This document shows positions 1-8,579 of a stretch of DNA of 28,813 nt, piece after piece; positions within the stretch are counted from its first letter, which is position 1; each line of letters opens with the position of its first letter. Both the position numbers and the translations under genes were made by a program. Under the pieces are notes generated by a model, which was not told the origin of the DNA, did not search any database, and was given only the letters and a program-made list of their open reading frames with translations. This DNA comes from an uncultured Acetatifactor sp. Lineage in GTDB: Bacteria > Bacillota > Clostridia > Lachnospirales > Lachnospiraceae. The stretch spans positions 49,841 through 78,653 of the forward strand of contig CAJUAP010000011.1 in the NCBI GenBank assembly GCA_910584435.1. Direction: 5' to 3'.

Positions 1-113
1 GATTTTATGTCATTACTGAGCTAAGGAGACAGAATGGTAACACAATATTTTTTGGATTGAGGTATATTTTGCCAATCTTGTCCATATACTTCTATAAAAA
101 GGAGGAGATGTTT

Positions 114-353
114 ATGGCAAGAGGACAACGTAAGACAATTGATGAAAAAATTGCCGCAAAGCAGGAACTGATAGAGGCACTGACAACCCGCGTGGAATCA
201 GAAAAGCGTGAGCTGGAGGAACTGTATCAGGAGAAGAGAAGAAAGGAATTGGAGGTGGTGAGTGAGCTTATTGAAGAGTCAGGGCTGGAGCCTGATGAAG
301 TGGCAGCAGTATTGCAGCAGTATTTGGAAGCGCGGGAAGAAGCGGCTTCATAG
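114..353 (+). CDS. small coiled-coil protein, unknown function
   Basis: This encodes a 79-residue, highly charged protein. Residues 5-50 are rich in E, K, L and Q with heptad-like spacing (EKIAAKQELIEAL, ESEKRELEELYQEKRRKELE), so a long coiled coil is expected. It is followed by a short helical tail (GLEPDEVAAVLQQYLEAREE) that resembles the helix-turn-helix-like ends of small accessory proteins such as DUF4315 members, although I cannot assign it to a family. Start 114 is chosen because the strong AAAAGGAGGA site at 97-106 is 7 nt upstream; the in-frame ATG at 108 is only 1-2 nt from that site. No signal peptide or membrane segment is present. A strong terminator follows at 424-457, so it is probably monocistronic or the last gene of its unit. 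Confidence 0.75.
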   Translation: MARGQRKTIDEKIAAKQELIEALTTRVESEKRELEELYQEKRRKELEVVSELIEESGLEPDEVAAVLQQYLEAREEAAS

Positions 354-423
354 GCGATGCAGAATATATTCCACGAAATGTTTTGAGAAAGCAGTGAATG
401 CAGATACTGCGAATCAGGAACGA

Positions 424-457
424 AAATCCAGGAGGTGCTTGATTCTCCTGGATTTTT
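424..457 (+). terminator. rho-independent terminator
   Basis: A perfect 11-bp stem (424-434 with 445-455, AAATCCAGGAG/CTCCTGGATTT) closes a 10-nt loop and runs into a T tract ending at 457. It ends the small coiled-coil gene. An A run at 423-426 gives a short T tract on the other strand, so it may also stop the convergent minus-strand gene ending at 485. Confidence 0.85.
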
Positions 458-484
458 GATTGAAAATTATTGAGTGTAAAGCTT

Positions 485-2770
485 TTATACAGGTTCCCGT
501 GAAGCAAATTTGATTTCACGTTCCAGGCTCTCCGGAACGAGCGTATTACTGTTGCGAAGCTTCTGCGCTATGGCGTTCAAATGATGTACACGCTGTGCAG
601 AAGTAATCTTCTGGCGGTGTAAGAGTTCAGCGTACATAGGGTTCTGCTCCAAACTATTGTCTAAAGAGGCAGGAAAAGGGCAGTAAGTGAAAAGAATGCG
701 GCGAGCCACTTTATTCAATCTTGCCGAACCATTGGATTCAAATAATACCCAGACAACATAGTCCCGTACAAACATTTCTTTGAAACTATTCTTGGCCCGC
801 TGCAGGCTGATGAGCAGCTTTTCTTTTGCATCCTTACTCAATTCGGTATTTTTCCTGAAAAATTGTACATAATCGAAATATTCGCTGGTGAGAGAGGCAT
901 CGGTCACATCGTTCCAACGGCCGCCCTGGATTCGTTTGCACAATTCCCAGCGGAATTCCCCTGTCAGACGTATCATGGAAGTACTTAAGTCTTCCATATG
1001 GAAAATGGAAAAAATCATGCGGCTGGGACTGTTGCGCTTCTTGCCTTCAATTTCCTGCCACATGGCGCCTTTGATTCCCACATTCGGCATGAGAATAATA
1101 TCGGGCAGAAACTCCAGATGTATGCTTTCTTTTCCCATAATCTGCATATTGTCAAAATCAAGACTTTCCCGATAAAATGCGGAATAGTCAACGTGCCTGA
1201 TCGTATCCAGCGCCTTCTCGATTTGAACAGGAGTGACATAGGAAGCATTTAAGTCTTTTAAGACGTTTTCAGCAGTGAATATGGGGCAGAAAGTGGTAAC
1301 GCGTCCATATGTTATCTTATTTACGGAAGGAAACATGTTCTGCAGTTCATAACGCACACGTTCCATGGGATTGTTTTCCAGGTCGGTTACTGCGGCAGAA
1401 GACAGATTGCTCTGCCGTTTCTGCTTATGGACATAATCGCTGAAATCTTCGTCTAATTCACTGCGGCTGGGTGATTTTTCGCCGTTATAAATTGCCAGCA
1501 GCCAGTCGTAAAAGGTATAGACGCCGGATTGTCCGGGATTAATGATCGAATGTGCCAGCCGGTAAAGCGTTACACAATTATCGGTACCTGCAAGCTCTTC
1601 GTCCACATAACCAAAGTAAAGGAACATACGTACCGCAATAGGAATATTTGGTGCAGGAACCGAACGTTCAAATACACTGGTGTACAGCTGGTAGAATTCT
1701 TCCGTCAATTGTTTGCGGAGGCGGTTACAGGCATCTTCCGTGGAATTTTTTTCCTCAGTTGCCTTGTAAGCGTTGACATGCTGGCGGAAGGAATTTTCCG
1801 TTTCGTGGTCCAGGCTGGCAAATGCAAGAATGACATCCAGGGAGTTTTCCAATTCCTCCATGATATTGGGTATGGAATCGTCTTCGGGAGAGAATTCCTT
1901 TTTCGGGGCGGAAAGCTGTTTGATTCTGTCACGGAAAGACTGAGTTCTGGCAGCAACATGTTCCGCGTTTAAGTCAGGGCATTCTTCCAGAAGCAGAATC
2001 ATCCGGGAAATATTATCGTAAAGGCCGTCAGAGTCATTGTTGCTCTGGCCAAGGCGGTAATACAGTTTTGTAAGTATATCAAACAAATCGTTCTCGGATT
2101 CATTGAAATAGCATTCCATGATCTGAGAGCGGTAGCGGTATTGTTCATCCAATACAGAATAAGTCTTACGGAAATCCAGAGAGCCTTTCCGCAGAATACC
2201 TAAGGAAAGACCGGGCTCCTGTAACATAATTCCGGAATTCGTGCCTGCGTAAATATGCTGAAGTGCAATATAATAGCTGTTCAGCCATACATCAGGTGCC
2301 TCTTCTCCAAGGTATGCATGTATGGAATCCAATTCCGGCAAAGTACGGGGCGGGATTTGATATCTGCTGCACAGGGCATTGCATTTTTCATAATCTTCTG
2401 TCAGGCTTTGATATAAGCTGACACTGTTCATCTCAGATACGGAACTCTGTGACATTAAGGCGTTGAACTGGCGAAACATGGACAAAATAAAAAGCTTGGC
2501 GATATCAGGACGTTTCTGCAGAACATTTTCCAGAGCCTCCATGTTGCTCAGAGGAAAGGTCATGACCGTGGTATTTTCCAATGCTGTATAACCAAGAAAA
2601 TGAACTTCCGAGCAGATCTCACAAATGCCTATGACATCTCCCACACCTAATTGATAAGTACCTCCGGGGTATTCTGCCTGGACGCGCCCCTGTGTAATCA
2701 GGTGAAGCGCAGTCATGGGCTGTTCACGTAGTGCGATCGTTTTTGATTTTTCTATTGTATTTCCTGCCAT
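485..2770 (-). CDS. cyclic-nucleotide-binding-domain-like protein, 761 aa
   Basis: The N-terminus (about residues 15-120) reads as a CRP/FNR-type cyclic nucleotide-binding beta-roll: ALHLITQGRVQAEY, then LGVGDVIGICEI, then TALENTTVMTFPLSN, followed by a helix (FILSMFRQFNALM). No DNA-binding helix-turn-helix follows. Instead there are about 600 mostly helical residues of no family I recognise, with no P-loop or membrane segment, so it is a probable soluble ligand-sensing protein. Start 2770 is chosen because AATGGAGAGG sits 5 nt upstream and the beta-roll begins directly after it; a GTG-started form extending to 2821 has no such site. A consensus promoter lies at 2872-2900 with an inverted repeat in the leader. 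It converges with the gene at 114-353. The CNB-like call is by motif pattern; the ligand is unknown and need not be a cyclic nucleotide. Confidence 0.75.
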   Translation of the reverse strand: MAGNTIEKSKTIALREQPMTALHLITQGRVQAEYPGGTYQLGVGDVIGICEICSEVHFLGYTALENTTVMTFPLSNMEALENVLQKRPDIAKLFILSMFRQFNALMSQSSVSEMNSVSLYQSLTEDYEKCNALCSRYQIPPRTLPELDSIHAYLGEEAPDVWLNSYYIALQHIYAGTNSGIMLQEPGLSLGILRKGSLDFRKTYSVLDEQYRYRSQIMECYFNESENDLFDILTKLYYRLGQSNNDSDGLYDNISRMILLLEECPDLNAEHVAARTQSFRDRIKQLSAPKKEFSPEDDSIPNIMEELENSLDVILAFASLDHETENSFRQHVNAYKATEEKNSTEDACNRLRKQLTEEFYQLYTSVFERSVPAPNIPIAVRMFLYFGYVDEELAGTDNCVTLYRLAHSIINPGQSGVYTFYDWLLAIYNGEKSPSRSELDEDFSDYVHKQKRQSNLSSAAVTDLENNPMERVRYELQNMFPSVNKITYGRVTTFCPIFTAENVLKDLNASYVTPVQIEKALDTIRHVDYSAFYRESLDFDNMQIMGKESIHLEFLPDIILMPNVGIKGAMWQEIEGKKRNSPSRMIFSIFHMEDLSTSMIRLTGEFRWELCKRIQGGRWNDVTDASLTSEYFDYVQFFRKNTELSKDAKEKLLISLQRAKNSFKEMFVRDYVVWVLFESNGSARLNKVARRILFTYCPFPASLDNSLEQNPMYAELLHRQKITSAQRVHHLNAIAQKLRNSNTLVPESLEREIKFASREPV

Positions 2771-2824
2771 AGTTACCTCTCCATTTGATAATGTTACTCT
2801 CTTAAAACGTATACTTAACACCGC

Positions 2825-2862
2825 AGTTTTATGAAAATACAGATGGAATGCCGCATAAAACT
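2825..2862 (-). promoter_or_regulatory. leader inverted repeat, possible operator or hairpin
   Basis: A perfect 9-bp inverted repeat, AGTTTTATG at 2825-2833 and CATAAAACT at 2854-2862, is separated by 20 nt. It begins a few bases after the expected start of transcription from the promoter at 2872-2900. It could be an operator or an mRNA leader hairpin for the CNB-like gene; no regulator can be named. Confidence 0.4.
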
Positions 2863-2871
2863 ACAAAATAA

Positions 2872-2900
2872 ATCATAGACGAAAAAGTGTATTGTGTCAA
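2872..2900 (-). promoter_or_regulatory. SigA-type promoter for the CNB-like gene
   Basis: On the minus strand a perfect TTGACA (2900-2895) is followed after 17 nt by TATGAT (2877-2872). Transcription would start near 2865, giving a leader of about 95 nt to the start codon at 2770. Confidence 0.8.
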
Positions 2901-2937
2901 GATGTTTATCGTTTACTTTGTTTGGACTAAAAATCCA

Positions 2938-2966
2938 ATGACATTATTTGGGGAATATGATATATT
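2938..2966 (+). promoter_or_regulatory. SigA-type promoter, divergent from 2872-2900
   Basis: ATGACA (2938-2943) and TATATT (2961-2966) each match the SigA consensus at 5 of 6 positions, with a 17-nt spacer. Transcription would start near 2973 and give a leader of about 325 nt to the coiled-coil gene at 3299, which includes repeat copy A. The -35 boxes of this and the divergent promoter are about 37 bp apart. Confidence 0.55.
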
Positions 2967-3127
2967 GGAATTGTGTTAAGAGCAAGGGAGATTTGGATGG
3001 CCATCCAGGTAGTACGGAAGATAAAATGATTATATGCGAATAATATTGGTTGCTGTCGAGTATTGTTGGCAGCAGTTTTATGTCAAGTATGCGGATTGGA
3101 ATATGGGGGAGCCGTGGAACTGAAAGA

Positions 3128-3292
3128 AGTCCAGCTGAGAAATATCAGGAGGAAATTTATAACAGTCTCGGAACGGAAGCCCCCGGAGAGTTTTCAGATG
3201 CGCCCTTTGCAGCTGAAAATTTCTCCCTCGCAAAGGGGCTGGAGTGGAGAGACCGGAACAAGTTCCCAAAAGTGGGAACTGGAATAGGAGGA
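3128..3292 (+). repeat. interspersed repeat family, copy A (leader of gene 3299)
   Basis: This stretch is clearly homologous to 25578-25725 (copy B) and more distantly to 9433-9583 (copy C), all in the same orientation. Shared blocks include AGTCCAGCT, GAGGAAATTTA, ACAGTCTCGGAACGGAAGC and GCAGCTGAAAATTTCTC. It contains a two-part stem, GGAGA 3185-3189 with TCTCC 3222-3226 and TTTTCAG 3191-3197 with CTGAAAA 3213-3219. Near its end, copy A alone has an extra perfect 8-bp hairpin (3261-3268 with 3273-3280). The final TAGGAGGA at 3285-3292 is the ribosome binding site of the next gene. The rest of the 476-bp intergenic gap (2822-3298) holds two divergent promoters and no convincing gene. Confidence 0.75.
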
Positions 3293-3298
3293 TAAATT

Positions 3299-3748
3299 AT
3301 GTCAGATAATGAATTGCTGTTGGCGATATCCAATATGATGGATGTGAAATTGAAAGCAGGTTTGGCGCCAATTAAGAATGATGTACAAGAGATAAAACAG
3401 GATGTACATAATTTGAAAAGCAGGATGCAGAGCATGGAAAGCAGGATGCAGAGCATGGAAAGCAGGATGCAGAGCATGGAAAACAGGATGCAGAATGTGG
3501 AAAATGAAGTCTGTCAGATTAAAAATGAATTGCGTCAGGTCAAGAATGAAGTACATCAGATCAAATTATGCCAGGAAAATGTGATCTTGCCGCGTCTGAA
3601 TACCATAGAAGCCTGTTATACAGAGACATTTAAGCGTTATAAGGATAATGCGGATAAAATGGATGCGGCCTTTGAAGATATTGCGCTTTTGAAAGAAACG
3701 GTTGCCGAACATTCGGAACAAATACAGAAGCTGCAGAAAATGGCATAA
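3299..3748 (+). CDS. heptad-repeat coiled-coil protein, unknown function
   Basis: This is a 149-residue protein dominated by a coiled coil. Residues 20-95 show steady heptads, including three perfect seven-residue units of the type SRMQSME and a fourth degenerate one. They are followed by a looser helix ending in a second short coil (AFEDIALLKETVAEHSEQIQKLQ). No signal peptide, membrane segment or catalytic motif is present. The start is fixed by TAGGAGGA 6 nt upstream. The ribosome binding site and leader come from repeat copy A, and the promoter is likely the one at 2938-2966. A strong terminator follows, so it is monocistronic. Such proteins are common in Lachnospiraceae, but I cannot give a function; a structural or scaffold role is a guess. 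Confidence 0.8.
   Translation: MSDNELLLAISNMMDVKLKAGLAPIKNDVQEIKQDVHNLKSRMQSMESRMQSMESRMQSMENRMQNVENEVCQIKNELRQVKNEVHQIKLCQENVILPRLNTIEACYTETFKRYKDNADKMDAAFEDIALLKETVAEHSEQIQKLQKMA
3419..3502 (+). repeat. 21-bp tandem repeat inside coiled-coil gene
   Basis: Three identical 21-bp units occur at 3419-3439, 3440-3460 and 3461-3481, each AGCAGGATGCAGAGCATGGA plus A. A diverged fourth unit is at 3482-3502. Each encodes one heptad (SRMQSME), so unit gain or loss would keep both the reading frame and the coiled-coil register. Confidence 0.9.
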
Positions 3749-3771
3749 TACGGCTTGACAATAATAGATTT

Positions 3772-3811
3772 GGCCGCCGGAGGAAACCTATCCTCCGGCG
3801 GCCGTTCTTTT
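3772..3811 (+). terminator. strong rho-independent terminator
   Basis: A perfect 13-bp GC-rich stem (GGCCGCCGGAGGA at 3772-3784 with 3791-3803) closes a 6-nt loop and is followed by a T-rich run to about 3811. It ends the coiled-coil gene. The stem also lies just beyond the stop of the convergent minus-strand activase (3824), though that strand lacks a good T tract. Confidence 0.88.
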
Positions 3812-3823
3812 TATGCCGGTTTT

Positions 3824-6800
3824 CTATGCCTGCTTTGCCAGCGGTTCCGGTATGGGATTTTCGGTGTTTTGCTTTGCCAGATTTTTCTGTGCGGTAGAGA
3901 GCATCAGCTTAATCCTGTTGAGCTGGTTGACTTCGCTGGCGCCGGGGTCATAGTCGATGGCTACAATGTTGGATTCAGGGTATGCCTTACGCAGCGCTTT
4001 GATGACTCCTTTGCCCACTACGTGGTTGGGCAGACAGCCGAAGGGCTGGGTGCATACAATATTGGGAACATCATCATGAATCAATTCCACCATCTCTCCG
4101 GTCAGGAACCACCCTTCTCCGGTCTGGTTTCCGATGGATACAATCGGTTCCGCAAAAGAAGCAATTTCCCGGATGGGCGTGGGCGGCGTAAAATGTCTGG
4201 ATTTCTTAAACTCTTTTACGGCGGTTCCGCGCAGGATATGTTCAATGGCCCATATTCCAAGGGCGGAAGTACGGGCGGTTTTCCTGCTCATCCCCAGGTG
4301 GTCTGCCTTGTAAATCTGGTTATAAAAACAATACAGCATAAAATCAATCAAGTCAGGAACCACGGGCTCCGCGCCTTCCGCCTCTAACAGCTCCACCAGA
4401 TGATTATTGCCTGCGGGAGAGAATTTCACCAGAATTTCCCCCACCACGCCGACTCTGGGTTTTTTGATATTCCGAATGGGAATGCTGTCAAAATCCCGTA
4501 TGATTTCCCGGCATAATTTCTTGAATTTCAGGAAATGAATATGCTTTTGGGCTACAAACTCCTGCAGGATTTTCAGCCATTTCCGGTGCATGGCATTTAC
4601 GCTTCCGGCAGTTGCTTCATAAGGGCGCATCCGATAGACACAGCGCATGAGGATATCGCCGAACTGCGCGGCAACGGCAGCCCGAATCATTAAATCCGCA
4701 TTTAAACGGAAGCCGGGATTGCTCTCAATACCGCCCAGATTCAGGGAGATCACAGGAATTTGTTCCATGCCCGCTTTTTTCAGGGCGCGGCGGATAAATC
4801 CCACATAATTGGTTGCGCGGCAGCCTCCCCCGGTCTGGCTCATTACAATGGCGGTTCTTGTCAGGTCATATTTTCCTGATAACAGTGCTTCCATAATCTG
4901 CCCCACTACCAGCAGAGAGGGATAACAGGCATCGTTGTTCACATATTTCAGACCCACATCCACGGAATGCCTGTTGTCATTGTCAAGCACTACGAAATGA
5001 TATCCGCAGGCATTGAAGGCAGGCTCCATAATCTCAAAATGAATCGGCGACATCTGAGGACAGATAATGGTATAGTTTTTCCGCATTTCTTCGGTAAATA
5101 CAACTTTTTCTATGGCAGCGGAATGCAGTTCCCGTTCCTTGTGCAGCTTTTCCCTGACCCGGATGGCCGAGAGCAGGGAGCGCACGCGGATTCTGGCCGC
5201 ACCGAGATTATTTACTTCATCAATTTTCAGACAAGTATAAATCTTGCCGGAACCGGATAAAATATCATTAACCTGATCCGTTGTCACGGCATCCAGTCCG
5301 CAGCCGAAGGAGTTAAACTGTATCAGATCCAGGTTCTCCGTGGTCTTCACATAGCTTGCGGCAGCGTAAAGACGGGAATGATACATCCACTGATCGGATA
5401 CAATAAGGGGACGCTCAGGATGTCCCAGATGGGAGATGGAATCTTCCGTCAGTACCGCAATGTCAAAGGAAGTAATCAGTTCCGGTATCCCATGGTTGAT
5501 TTCCGGGTCAATATGATAGGGACGGCCCGCCAGTACAATGCCGCGTTTTCCGGTTTCCTTTAAATAGGCCAGAACTTCTTCGCCCTTTTTGGAGATATCA
5601 CTGCGGGCAAGGGACAGTTCCTCCCACCCTGCCTTTGCAGCGCCCTTTATTTCTTCGGCGGGCAGCTGCGGGAACCCCTTCAGCAAGGCTTCCGTCACGG
5701 TTTCCAGAGTCCGGAAGGACATAAAGGGATTGCTTAATTTTACCTGGCCGCTGCTGATTTCCTCCACATTGTTCTTGATATTTTCGGAGTAGGAGGTGAC
5801 AATAGGGCAGTTATAATGGTTGTTAGCGCCCTCCACTTCGTCCCTCTCATAAAACAGTGCAGGGTAGAAGATGAAATCCACCTTATGCCGGATCAGCCAT
5901 GCCACATGCCCATGGGCCAGTTTCGCCGGATAGCATTCGGATTCGCTGGGAATGGATTCAATGCCGAGCTCGTAAATCTGGCGGTTGGAGGCAGGTGAGA
6001 GTATGACACGGTATCCAAGTCTGGTAAAAAAGGTATGCCAGAAAGGATAATTTTCATACATATTCAGCACTCTTGGTATTCCCACCGTACCTCTGGGCGC
6101 CTGATCAGGTTCCAGGGAGGGATAGGAAAAGATGCGATGCAATTTGTATTCATATAAATTCGGTACATTGTGGGCGTTTTTCTGGCCGCCGATGCCGCGC
6201 TCACAGCGATTGCCGGATACAAACTGGCGTCCGCCGGAAAATCTGTTAATGGTAAGCCGGCAGCTGTTATTGCAGCCCTTGCACTTTGCCATGGAAGTAT
6301 CATACTGGAGGGCGCAGAGCTTTTCGTAGGAAAGCATTTGAGTCTCATAGCCCTTCTCAAAACGTTCTCTGGCAATAAGCGCAGCACCGAAAGCTCCCAT
6401 GATGCCTGCAATATCCGGGCGGATGGCCTGGCAGTCAGCGATTTTCTCAAAGCTTCGGAGTACGGCATCATTATAGAAGGTACCGCCCTGTACCACAATG
6501 TTTCTGCCAAGCTCGGTGGCATCGGATACTTTGATTACCTTGAACAATGCATTTTTGATCACGGAATAAGCCAGTCCGGCGGAGATGTCGGAGACACTTG
6601 CGCCTTCCTTCTGGGCCTGTTTCACTCTGGAATTCATGAATACGGTACAGCGGGTGCCAAGGTCTATGGGGTGTTCGGCAAAAATGGCGGCTCCGGCAAA
6701 ATCTTCCACACTGTAATTCAGGGACTTTGCAAACGTTTCAATAAAGGAACCGCAGCCGGAGGAACAGGCTTCGTTTAACTGTACGCTGTCCACGGCCTGA

Positions 6801-8149
6801 TTCTTGATTTTAATGCACTTCATATCCTGACCGCCGATGTCCAGAATGCAGTCTACCTCAGGGTTGAAAAATGCAGCGGCATAGTAATGTGCCACGGTTT
6901 CCACTTCGCCGTCATCAAGCAGGAAGGCAGCTTTCATCAGTGCTTCGCCGTAACCTGTGGAGCAGGAGCGGACGATGTGCACATCTTCAGGAAGCTGCGC
7001 ATAGATTTCCTTCAGGGAGCGGATGGCTGTTTTCAGGGGGCTGCCGTCATTGCCGGAATAAAAGGAGTAGAGCAGGGAGCCGTCCTCCCCTACCAATGCG
7101 ATTTTGGTGGTGGTGGAACCGGCATCAATGCCAAGGTAAGCATTGCCCTTGTAACCGGCAAGCTCTGCGGTGCCTACATGGGCCTGGCTGTGGCGTTCTC
7201 TGAAAGAAATATAATCCTTCTCGTCTGCAAACAGCGGTTCCATGCGCTCTACTTCAAATTCCATTTTGATGTCGGATGAGAGCTTGTCTGCCATTTCCTC
7301 CAGGGTAATTCCGGTGTGCGCCGGTTTTGCGGAATGTGTATCTGTTTCTTTCCTGTAATGTTCTTCTGCTGCCAGTGCAGCGCCGATAGCGGCAAACAGA
7401 TGTGAGTTGTCCGCAGCAATGACATGTTCCTCATCCAGATGCAGGGTGCGGATAAAAGCGGCTTTCAGCTCTGACAGAAAGTGCAGAGGGCCGCCCAGGA
7501 AAGCAACATGCCCCCGTATGGGTTTGCCGCAGGCCAGGCCGGAAATGGTCTGATTTACCACCGCCTGGAAGATGGAAGCCGCCAGGTCTTCTTTTGTGGC
7601 ACCTTCATTAATCAGCGGCTGGATGTCTGTCTTGGCGAAAACACCGCATCTGGCGGCAATGGTATAGAGCGATTTATAATCTTTGGCATATTCGTTTAAT
7701 CCGGAGGCGTCTGTCTGTATCAGAGAGGCCATTTGGTCGATAAAGGAACCTGTGCCGCCGGCGCAGATACCGTTCATGCGCTGTTCTACATTGCCGCCTT
7801 CAAAATAAATGATTTTGGCGTCTTCACCGCCGAGTTCAATGGCAACATCGGTTTTAGGCGCAAGTTCCTTCAGAGAGGAAGCAACGGCAATGACCTCCTG
7901 GGTAAATGGAACACCCAGATGATTGGCCAGGGTAAGTCCGCCGGAACCTGTGATCATAGGATACAGTGTCAGGTTTCCCAGCTGCTTATGTGCTTTGTCT
8001 AAAAGTTTGGAAAGGGTCTCCCGGATATTGGCATAGTGGCGCTCATAATCGGAAAACAGAATATTGTGCCCTTCGTCCAGAATTGCAATCTTGACTGTGG
8101 TGGAACCGATGTCAATGCCAAGAGCTGCAGTTTTGTTAGTGAATTCCAT
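3824..8149 (-). CDS. 2-hydroxyacyl-CoA dehydratase activase-type fusion protein, 1441 aa
   Basis: This giant protein carries two BadF/BadG/BcrA/BcrD-type ATPase domains. The first has GIDIGSTTVK at residues 11-20, NGICAGGTGSF with Cys129, and ARCGVFAK with Cys168. The second has GIDAGSTTTK at 340-349, EACSSGCGSF with Cys462 and Cys466, and TRCTVF with Cys501. In the HgdC family the two equivalent Cys positions bind the [4Fe-4S] cluster shared between monomers. A CxxCxxxC group (Cys623, 626, 630, plus Cys649) follows. From about residue 680 to the end is a region like the DUF2229/dehydratase-component proteins. The known family role is ATP-driven electron delivery to radical 2-hydroxyacyl-CoA dehydratases; no dehydratase partner lies nearby, so the substrate is unknown. 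The start is supported by GGAAGGAG 6 nt upstream. A promoter sits at 8272-8300. Confidence 0.9.
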   Translation of the reverse strand: MEFTNKTAALGIDIGSTTVKIAILDEGHNILFSDYERHYANIRETLSKLLDKAHKQLGNLTLYPMITGSGGLTLANHLGVPFTQEVIAVASSLKELAPKTDVAIELGGEDAKIIYFEGGNVEQRMNGICAGGTGSFIDQMASLIQTDASGLNEYAKDYKSLYTIAARCGVFAKTDIQPLINEGATKEDLAASIFQAVVNQTISGLACGKPIRGHVAFLGGPLHFLSELKAAFIRTLHLDEEHVIAADNSHLFAAIGAALAAEEHYRKETDTHSAKPAHTGITLEEMADKLSSDIKMEFEVERMEPLFADEKDYISFRERHSQAHVGTAELAGYKGNAYLGIDAGSTTTKIALVGEDGSLLYSFYSGNDGSPLKTAIRSLKEIYAQLPEDVHIVRSCSTGYGEALMKAAFLLDDGEVETVAHYYAAAFFNPEVDCILDIGGQDMKCIKIKNQAVDSVQLNEACSSGCGSFIETFAKSLNYSVEDFAGAAIFAEHPIDLGTRCTVFMNSRVKQAQKEGASVSDISAGLAYSVIKNALFKVIKVSDATELGRNIVVQGGTFYNDAVLRSFEKIADCQAIRPDIAGIMGAFGAALIARERFEKGYETQMLSYEKLCALQYDTSMAKCKGCNNSCRLTINRFSGGRQFVSGNRCERGIGGQKNAHNVPNLYEYKLHRIFSYPSLEPDQAPRGTVGIPRVLNMYENYPFWHTFFTRLGYRVILSPASNRQIYELGIESIPSESECYPAKLAHGHVAWLIRHKVDFIFYPALFYERDEVEGANNHYNCPIVTSYSENIKNNVEEISSGQVKLSNPFMSFRTLETVTEALLKGFPQLPAEEIKGAAKAGWEELSLARSDISKKGEEVLAYLKETGKRGIVLAGRPYHIDPEINHGIPELITSFDIAVLTEDSISHLGHPERPLIVSDQWMYHSRLYAAASYVKTTENLDLIQFNSFGCGLDAVTTDQVNDILSGSGKIYTCLKIDEVNNLGAARIRVRSLLSAIRVREKLHKERELHSAAIEKVVFTEEMRKNYTIICPQMSPIHFEIMEPAFNACGYHFVVLDNDNRHSVDVGLKYVNNDACYPSLLVVGQIMEALLSGKYDLTRTAIVMSQTGGGCRATNYVGFIRRALKKAGMEQIPVISLNLGGIESNPGFRLNADLMIRAAVAAQFGDILMRCVYRMRPYEATAGSVNAMHRKWLKILQEFVAQKHIHFLKFKKLCREIIRDFDSIPIRNIKKPRVGVVGEILVKFSPAGNNHLVELLEAEGAEPVVPDLIDFMLYCFYNQIYKADHLGMSRKTARTSALGIWAIEHILRGTAVKEFKKSRHFTPPTPIREIASFAEPIVSIGNQTGEGWFLTGEMVELIHDDVPNIVCTQPFGCLPNHVVGKGVIKALRKAYPESNIVAIDYDPGASEVNQLNRIKLMLSTAQKNLAKQNTENPIPEPLAKQA

Positions 8150-8271
8150 GTGATACTCCTTCCTGAATCATTGTTGCTGTACTTCCCATGCATTTGGTGA
8201 AATCACCCTGCATGAAAAAATAAAGGTTTATATATTTATGTCTATGCCGTCCCAAAACGACATTCTAAGAC

Positions 8272-8300
8272 ATTATAGTACACTGCAAAATAAAATGCAA
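8272..8300 (-). promoter_or_regulatory. SigA-type promoter for the activase gene
   Basis: On the minus strand TTGCAT (8300-8295) is followed after 17 nt by a perfect TATAAT (8277-8272). The leader to the start at 8149 would be about 115 nt. Confidence 0.7.
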
Positions 8301-8445
8301 GTAGACTAAAAAGCATGTTTTGAGAAGAGTTCATACGGCAAATCCCATATATTGCGGACAAAAAAACGCTGCAGATACAAAATGACAAAACCTATGAAAA
8401 GTTTATTAAAAAACTGATTTTTATATAAAATAAGGAAAAGTTTGG

Positions 8446-8474
8446 TTTACTTATGGATATGGTAATGATAAAAT
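8446..8474 (+). promoter_or_regulatory. possible SigA-type promoter for the rhomboid-like gene
   Basis: TTTACT (8446-8451) and TAAAAT (8469-8474) are separated by 17 nt and lie about 105 nt upstream of the start at 8580. The match is moderate. The 430-bp divergent gap 8150-8579 otherwise shows only AT-rich sequence and the activase promoter. Confidence 0.4.
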
Positions 8475-8579
8475 GAATATGCTAAAGTGCCATGTAAAAG
8501 AACTGTGAGAGAAAAGTGCGGTCCGGAAAGTGTCAATGGCATGGCGGCAAGATGAGGCGAAGATGGAGGATGAATCTGA

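Noticed and set aside
3050..3295. 81-residue open frame through repeat copy A
   Set aside because: It is carried by the interspersed repeat, lacks a ribosome site, and the same frame is broken in copy B, so it is most likely not a gene.
6170..6778. 202-residue plus-strand frame
   Set aside because: It is the shadow of the activase gene on the opposite strand; the activase motifs explain the region.
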